Below, piece by piece: positions 59,201 through 64,000 of a DNA stretch of 64,000 nucleotides; positions within the stretch are counted from its first letter, which is position 1; each line of letters begins with the position of its first letter. The position numbers were made by a program, and so were the translations under genes. Where the stretch lies: positions 7,990,001 to 8,054,000 of the forward strand of contig NC_056412.1 in assembly GCF_905147365.1 (NCBI RefSeq), given 5' to 3'. The stretch is from Aricia agestis. Its lineage: Eukaryota; Arthropoda; Insecta; Lepidoptera; Lycaenidae. The notes beneath the pieces are model-generated. The model saw only the letters and a program-made list of their open reading frames with translations. It did not search any database and had not been told where the DNA came from.

Positions 59201-61595
59201 TCGATCTTACTATCGTTTTAGTATAGATTTACTAGAAACTTAAGTATGATGAACTGTTGACGTTCAAAATATTGTTTGTAGTTGTTCCTACGGCAAATGG
59301 GCGAAAGAGGGTCCACGTTTGTATTGTTAGCTAGTTTGTGGGAGAACTATAATAAGGTAAACGATACATGGAACAATACTCATTTCGTCTTAGATTTCAT
59401 AAGCAACATTATGTGTAAACGAATATCATTGTGGGCTCTTTTTCAACCAAAACTAATGTTACAGTAGACGCCACCACTAATTGCTTGTGTAAATATTAAG
59501 TCGTGTAAGTTTTTCATCATTTGCCTAAACATCATGCATTCTATTTCGTTTGCCCGAAGAACGATGGGAAAAAAATATTTTATCAATTATTATTAACAAT
59601 TTAAGATGTAAGTGGATGAAATTGCTAACTAACATTATATAACATATAACTATTACTTATTTCCTTAGAATTTGCACAAACCTTGTAATTTACCTACTTC
59701 ATAATAAAAAAAAATCTGGCTAACTTTGTAAGTCACATGAAATCCACATTTTTTTATTGCAAATTATTTTCAATAATAAGTTATTTAGCCACTTCACTTA
59801 CAGCTTTAATGAATTAAACAGACATTAATGAATTAGGACTGAGCTTTTCGTTCAGTCTTTGGTGTAAACTATTGCGATGTTTTTCAGCACGTTCCCGCTA
59901 TAACAGACGGCCACGACCGCTCGCCGCCGCAAGCGAACCACATCGACGCCCGCTCTGGGTCGCCACAGGTAATATACACTATACAGACTTATTTTGTGCC
60001 TTTAGAAAGAATATTTATTTATGATGGTTCTGTAGGCCTACTACGAAACCGTTTTGAGACTCTAACAATCGGACGAGAATGCCGCGTCCTGCTCTAACAA
60101 CGTCATTTCACGTTTGCTAGAGTAGGACGCAACATTCTCGTACGATTGTTTGAGTCTCAAAACCGTTTCGTGGTACGGGCCCTTATTTCGATTGTTTTGA
60201 TCCGTCGCAAAAGAACTGAATTTCTTATAGAGGTTAGAATAAGAAACCATGCCTAGCGAGTTAAAAAGACGATTATCGAAAAAAAAGGCTTTTCATGCAT
60301 TTATAACCTCAATTTATGCAAAATAAAAATGCCAATATTTAGGGCCGGGAAAATTATTCTAAAAAAATGTGTATTTAATATAGCCAGATGACGAAGTTGG
60401 TAAGTCACAAGGTTTGTTCAAGATAAAAAGGAAAAATTAGTAATAATTATTGTCCTTATGTTATAGAATGTTAGTTAATAGTTATCAGGTTCATCCACTC
60501 ACATCTACAATTCCATTAGCAGTTCACGTGCTACGTTCGAACAAACATAATGAATTAATGGCTTTTAACATTCCAGATGAACGGCACCCCAGAGAACAAA
60601 GTGATGACTCCGCAGAAACCTGTCAACCTTCTGCCCGAAGTGCCCATGCAGACCTCCCGTAAGCTCTCCGAGAGGGAGCAACACGACTGTGATGTTATTG
60701 GTGAGAGTATATCCTACTCGGCTATATAAAAATAGTTTAGAAGCTTTAACAATCAACGTATGGTGCTCGAGCTACTTACGGAATTAAAAACGCAAAAAAG
60801 AAATAATGTAGCATCAAATAGTATATTCGCCTCTCAGTCATAAAATAGTTAAACAGTGGATTGGTATAGCTTTAATACGCATTGTTTGAGTATGTTTTGT
60901 AAGGGAGTGTCGATGTTTGTTTTTTAATGGACAATGGAATGGAATCACAATTTTGTATGGAGCCCTTAAATTTTTATTTTATTTTAATATTATTATTAAT
61001 TTTTAAAGTACACATATAATTAAGGCCTCTTTATCAATGAGGTTGCCGTTATTGATAAAGAGCTAAAAAAGCCAAAAAAACACGTTTATTGTATGGGGCC
61101 CGCGCGGCACAATTGTGATATGACGTCACACCGTAACCGGGCGCCCGCGTCGTACAGTTACACCTTGTTTTGCTTATAAATCGGAAACTAATTAATTAAC
61201 GTATCCAAGTAATTCTTTCACTAGTATTTTTTATTTTTGACAGAGAATATGGACTGCTAATAATCAAAATTGGGTAGCATTCTTAATTAAAAACCTAGTA
61301 CACTGCCGAAGACCATTGGCAACGTGGTTTTACTTTACCTATTGTCCACTCTAGTTTCGTTATTTTTTGTCAACAAGTTTTCTTTATAAATATCAGCTCC
61401 CCTTTTACATGAAACGATCGTATTAAAATATGTTTTTGTTTCATTAGATGCATTCATTTTACTAACTGTATAATGTCCTCATAAACACTTTCCGTTGTTC
61501 TGTGATGTTAGGTGGACGGAGCGACGTCGACACAAACATGTCTAAAACGAAAGGCATCGATATGATGCAATTGAACGGAATGGGAGACTTAGTCG
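47241..61595 (+). CDS. Drp1: Dynamin-related protein 1 (mitochondrial/peroxisomal fission GTPase), 3' end outside window
   Basis: Thirteen exons: 47241-47342, 47545-47689, 48511-48719, 48822-49032, 53398-53507, 54866-55003, 55262-55502, 55873-56018, 56739-56882, 57556-57696, 59888-59968, 60577-60700 and 61512-61595. All keep phase and give about 625 residues. The start MEALIPVINKLQDVFN is the Drp1 N-terminus, not classical dynamin. GTPase motifs are intact: P-loop GSQSSGKS (32-39), switch Thr59 in GIVTRR, DLPG (146-149), TKLD (215-218), NRSQ (246-249). The middle/stalk follows (LNRLLMHHIRDCLPELK, FVPEVSFELLVKRQI), then VENLVAIELAYINTKHPDF. There is no PH domain; the variable segment is encoded by the ends of exon 10, exon 11 and part of exon 12. 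Exon 12 reaches KLSEREQHDCDVI, which borders the effector domain; that domain is beyond 64000. Cytosolic Drp1 assembles on mitochondria and peroxisomes and constricts them using GTP. Confidence 0.96.
49784..49967 (+). mobile_element. Helitron 5' part
   Basis: TCTATACTAATATTATAAATG after A at 49783, a TCTGTCTGTCTC block, then CCGATTGCAATGAAATTTTG. Confidence 0.7.
49968..50112 (+). mobile_element. tRNA-derived SINE, truncated
   Basis: Keeps box B (GGGTTCGAGTCCCGC) and GGAACAAAAAGTTTTCAATG as in the SINE at 20398; it lacks the box-A region and the ACGGGGCCAG tail. Confidence 0.7.
50515..50746 (-). mobile_element. Helitron 3' part, reverse, with a small foldback in it
   Basis: CTAGCTGTTGCCCGCGACTT is the reversed Helitron end. 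A foldback at 50620-50702 (AGGGCCGCGCAGCGCGCTAC, inner CGGAATGGCAGCGCTG) sits within. The block pairs with 51345-51493. Confidence 0.7.
50747..51493 (+). mobile_element. Helitron, 747 bp, complete ends
   Basis: Starts TCTATACTAATATTATAAATG after A at 50746 and ends GCGGGCAACAGCTAG before T at 51494. A MITE (51103-51247) is inserted in it. Confidence 0.75.
51103..51247. mobile_element. Small TIR MITE, copy 2
   Basis: Same family as 18789: AAATTTCACCAACGACTGTT start and CGTTGGTGAAATTGGGGCT end; inserted in a Helitron. Confidence 0.8.
51527..51785. mobile_element. Foldback MITE, family F, inside Drp1 intron 4
   Basis: CAGTGTGTAAC at the left and GTTACACCCTG at the right with flanking TA. It lies inside the larger 3.3-kb inverted-repeat element of this intron. 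Confidence 0.88.
52836..53135. mobile_element. Shorter relative of the 41391 element (Drp1 intron 4)
   Basis: CTACGAATAATAAGAAGTAA at the left and GGAGTTACCTTAGTTTTTTT at the right. Confidence 0.65.
54216..54706. mobile_element. TTAA-flanked MITE, copy 3 (Drp1 intron 5)
   Basis: TTAAGAGGATTCCACACC start and GGTGTATCCTCTTAA end, very close to copy 2 along its length. Confidence 0.85.
55638..55782. mobile_element. GC-rich TIR MITE, copy 2 (Drp1 intron 7)
   Basis: GGTGATCGCACATTTATCAG start and GCTGACAAATGTGTATTCACC end. Confidence 0.75.
56136..56299. mobile_element. MITE with GTAC flanks, copy 2 (Drp1 intron 8)
   Basis: GTACCATCGAGGAAGTTGAT start and GAATCAACTTCTCTGATAGTAC end; nearly the reverse complement of the copy at 27516. 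Confidence 0.8.
57895..58030. repeat. GTCGACGGCA minisatellite inside a small TIR element
   Basis: CTTAGAGCGCTTACAGACGA at the left, GTTCGTCTGTAAGAAGC at the right, and GTCGACGGCA/GTCAACGGCA units between. Reverse-complement relative of 354-530. Confidence 0.75.
58291..58992. mobile_element. 0.7-kb inverted-repeat element in Drp1 intron 10
   Basis: AGGCTACTTGACCTA at the left and TAGGTCAAGTAGCCT at the right. GTGACGTCA and TGACGTCAC are placed symmetrically inside. No ORF. Confidence 0.7.
58993..59887. other. Drp1 intron 10, right part
   Basis: AT-rich, no element or coding exon recognised before the 59888 acceptor. Confidence 0.6.
60045..60185. mobile_element. Foldback MITE in Drp1 intron 11
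   Basis: CACGAAACGGTTTTGAGAC-type arms: ACGAAACCGTTTTGAGACTC at the left and GAGTCTCAAAACCGTTTCGT at the right. Confidence 0.85.
61512..61595 (+). CDS. Drp1: Probable 84-bp cassette exon of Drp1
   Basis: A good acceptor (TGATGTTAG at 61511) and donor (GTGAGG from 61596) enclose 84 bp, open in the frame left by exon 12, adding 28 residues (GRSDVDTNMSKTKGIDMMQ onward to GDLVG). The length is a multiple of three and both borders are phase 1, so skipping it would keep the frame. It lies between the DCDVI end of exon 12 and the place where Drp1 normally continues directly into its effector domain. I know of no counterpart in other Drp1 proteins, so it is either an alternative exon or a lineage-specific insertion. 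Transcript data are absent. Confidence 0.6.
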
Positions 61596-61840
61596 GTGAG
61601 GAAAAGAGATAGAAGCATAACGCTTGATCATCTCACTGTTAGGTTTCCGGCCACCTGTCATCATGTGCTTTACAGCTTGCTGCTTTTATACACACAAGCA
61701 GGCAGGCACACACAACTTTATTATCTTGGGTTATTGGTAGATTTTATTTATATTTATATATTTTGTATTGTCACGTTCTTGAAAGCTATTGTACTTCATT
61801 GTTTGCTATTCAGTTGCACCGATTGCCCTCTCCAGTTTTA

Positions 61841-62001
61841 GGCTGCGTTTCCACTGAAGCGGAGCGGAGCTTAGCGGTGCCCGAATTGACCAATCGTGCT
61901 ATTCCAGCGGAATGACAGCGAAGCGGAGCGAAGATTTCGAGCATGGTGATTGGTCAATTCGGCACCGCTAAGCTCCGCTCCGCTTCAGTGGAAACGCAGC
62001 C
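61841..62001. mobile_element. Harbinger-like foldback MITE with TTA duplication
   Basis: GGCTGCGTTTCCACTGAAGC at the left and its exact inverse at the right. TTA at 61838-61840 and 62002-62004. Arms of about 60 bp, 161 bp in all. Confidence 0.9.
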
Positions 62002-62532
62002 TTACTGAGCGATCTTAGAGTTGTGCGCCGCCTGCTTACTTTGTTTCGGCGATCGTCGTTTTTAGTGGTCTGATATTTCCAAAAAAAAGACTGAAATTGC
62101 CCGAAGACCTTTGGGTGGAGCTCAACCTCATATTTATATTATTTAAAAGTTTATAAAAAAACGCAACAATATAAGGCTGCCTTCACCTTAAGTCGCGAGT
62201 AGTGCGGCAGCGACTTCTATACTAAAACGAGCCGCGCGGAAAGTTATGTTTTAATTACATTGTTTTAATATATCGCTGCTTCTTTCTTTGGAAATAATGT
62301 ATTTACTTTGTAATATGTTAATAACAAGTGTTATTTTCGTAATTATGTCTGCGCGTAACTAATCTAATGTAATGATATTATATTGAAAATGTTAATTACA
62401 CTATATTATACTCTATATAATAATTAAATAATGTTGAAAAATAATATTGTGAAATGGAAAATTTATTATGGTTAATTTTATAAGTGTTGTATATTTCCCC
62501 TTTACTAATTTAAATATTTACACAGCGTGGTG

Positions 62533-62815
62533 AATAAGGCTGGCCGCATACACACATTTTCCGTATTCGATTTCCGAATTTCTTTTCCGTATTCAGAAAT
62601 TCTAATGCATGGAATCAGTAAAAAATACATTCACTGGCGCACACGTTCGCTTTTTCCGAACGCAATGTATTCCGCACGTACCTACGTTTCAAGTGCAAGC
62701 CGGCGCGGCGCGTTCGCGCGTGAATAAAACGCACGTTTGCGCTAGTCTCACGGAATTCCAAATCGAAATTTCACATTAGGAAATCAAACACGGAAAACGT
62801 GTGTATGAGATGATA
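62533..62815. mobile_element. Inverted-repeat element
   Basis: GCCGCATACACACATTTTCC at the left and GGAAAACGTGTGTATGAGAT at the right, with ATTCCGAATTT-like symmetry inside. Confidence 0.65.
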
Positions 62816-63025
62816 TGCGTATGTCAAGTGTCTTTTTTAAGAATTGAGAAACATACGCGCTTAAGTATAAGCTTTGCAAATATTCTGTTAATAAGATAAT
62901 ATCCAGTATCCACCTTGGATATTGCATGACGTAATAGAGTTAACTTAAGCATTCTCTTCTCAATAGCTAGACTCTTTACTATGATTTTAAAAGTATGAAC
63001 GCGTGCGCGGCTTTATGTCTTATAG

Positions 63026-63759
63026 CAGGGTTTCTCAAACTTTCGGCTCCACGAACCACTATTAAATTTCCAGGTGACAGCGAACCCCTTAGAGCGCCTT
63101 AACATTACGTCGCAATCAGTGCGGCTGCAGCGCCGCACTGATTGCGACGTAATGTGAAGGCAGCCTAACTTAAAATATATTGAAATCCCCCCTCCCCCTC
63201 CCCTTTAGGAAGGGGAATTCACCGCTTTGCGTGAGAGTTCGAAATACTCTGCCTGTCTAGCTGTCCAAAAATCTATCAAAGGATACCTTTTGAAATCAGC
63301 TTGAAGAGTTTCATTTACGTACATATATCTAATAATGACTCCTGTTGCCACCATTACGTAAATCTTGTCGCGAACCCCCTGCCGTCGAATGGCGAACCCC
63401 TAGGGCAGGTGTCACCAAATTGCGGACCGCAGTCCGCATCCGGACCGCCGCCCCTTGTGTGCGGACCGAGCATGTTCGAAGATGATCTTCGTTCATCTTA
63501 GGACTTCAACATCTCCAGGATTTAATGTCAATATCTATAGCTTGCACCAATATTTCACTCCAAACTTCAGAGGGATAATTAGCAACAAAAAAATGGTTAC
63601 TTTTTCTCATAGATATCTAAAAAATACCTTTGTTTAATAATTTTTTATATAAAATGTGTAGACCGCGAAGGTCATTTCATGTCTTAAAACGGACCCCGAG
63701 AAAAACTAATTGGTGACGCCTGCCCTAGGGGTTCGCGTATCCCACTTTGAGAAACCCTG
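63026..63759. mobile_element. hAT MITE, outer, with perfect 8-bp duplication
   Basis: CAGGGTTTCTCAAACTTTCG at the left, CCACTTTGAGAAACCCTG at the right, TCTTATAG at 63018-63025 and 63760-63767. Split by the element at 63406 and by a small foldback near 63085-63170. Confidence 0.92.
63406..63722. mobile_element. hAT MITE, inner, with perfect 8-bp duplication
   Basis: CAGGTGTCACCAAATTGCGG at the left, CTAATTGGTGACGCCTG at the right, CCCTAGGG at 63398-63405 and 63723-63730. Confidence 0.92.
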
Positions 63760-64000
63760 TCTTATAGTAATCTCATGTATATTCGGCTTAGAGCTATTTC
63801 ATCTCTGTATTACTTTGAGACTGATATCGTCGTTGGCATAAATGTATAGGTGATATAACTCTAAACTTACTAAACATTACTCTATCATTGTCAACTCAGC
63901 ACGCGTCGATGTATAGATATCACTAATTTTCTGTTGTCTATATAAATATTCCCTTGCTAATAAAATCCTCTATGTATACCAACGTAAGGTTTTTTCTTGT

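Overview
This is eukaryotic nuclear DNA from a moth or butterfly (Lepidoptera). It is AT-rich, its genes have many short exons with GT-AG introns, and it is packed with repeat families I recognise as typical of Lepidoptera: Helitrons that start near TCTATACTAATATTATAAA and end in CTAG, repeats bounded by AGGGTTCCGTACCC and GACTCGCACTTGGCCG, palindromic MITEs, and non-LTR retrotransposons. The species cannot be told from the window alone. No bacterial genes, CRISPR array, rRNA or functional tRNA was seen. Family names rest on reading translations by eye; no database search was possible.

Four host genes are supported. (1) A takeout/JHBP-family secreted lipid-binding protein on + (four coding exons, 14981-20288; its signal-peptide exon was not found). 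(2) A ten-exon, 624-residue membrane protein on - (40438 down to 23574): signal peptide, about five Ig-like domains with a Fasciclin-3-like four-cysteine pattern, one membrane segment, and a 49-residue tail. (3) TIPRL/TIP41-like on - (46442 down to 43739), complete at 271 residues. (4) Drp1, the mitochondrial and peroxisomal fission dynamin, on + from 47241, with 13 exons visible; its GTPase-effector domain lies past the right edge. TIPRL and Drp1 are head to head about 0.8 kb apart and probably share a promoter region. All exon joins in the four genes keep codon phase.

The rest is transposable elements. From 4.5 to 12.75 kb there is a nest about six levels deep: an AT-rich dispersed repeat is split by a Tc1/mariner-like element, that by a 6.1-kb hAT element with a perfect 8-bp target duplication, that by a 2.8-kb inverted-repeat element, that by a common lepidopteran repeat, and that by a 1,203-bp foldback element. 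The foldback has 500-bp arms, CACAGTG ends and a 5-bp target duplication. The introns of the Ig gene hold a nearly full-length decayed LINE (28640-31880), a 5'-truncated LINE sitting inside a foldback MITE (25014-26331), tandem-repeat Helitrons and several MITEs. The Drp1 introns hold a 3.3-kb inverted-repeat element bounded by 20-bp direct repeats, and a hAT-in-hAT nest at the right edge.

The main observations are the dated insertion nest, the RSS-like ends of the foldback, evidence that the abundant ~300-bp repeats are head-plus-tail derivatives of the LINE, an inverted pair of those repeats around a takeout exon, and an 84-bp in-frame exon of Drp1 placed just before the effector domain. 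I did not find a clearly new multigene system.
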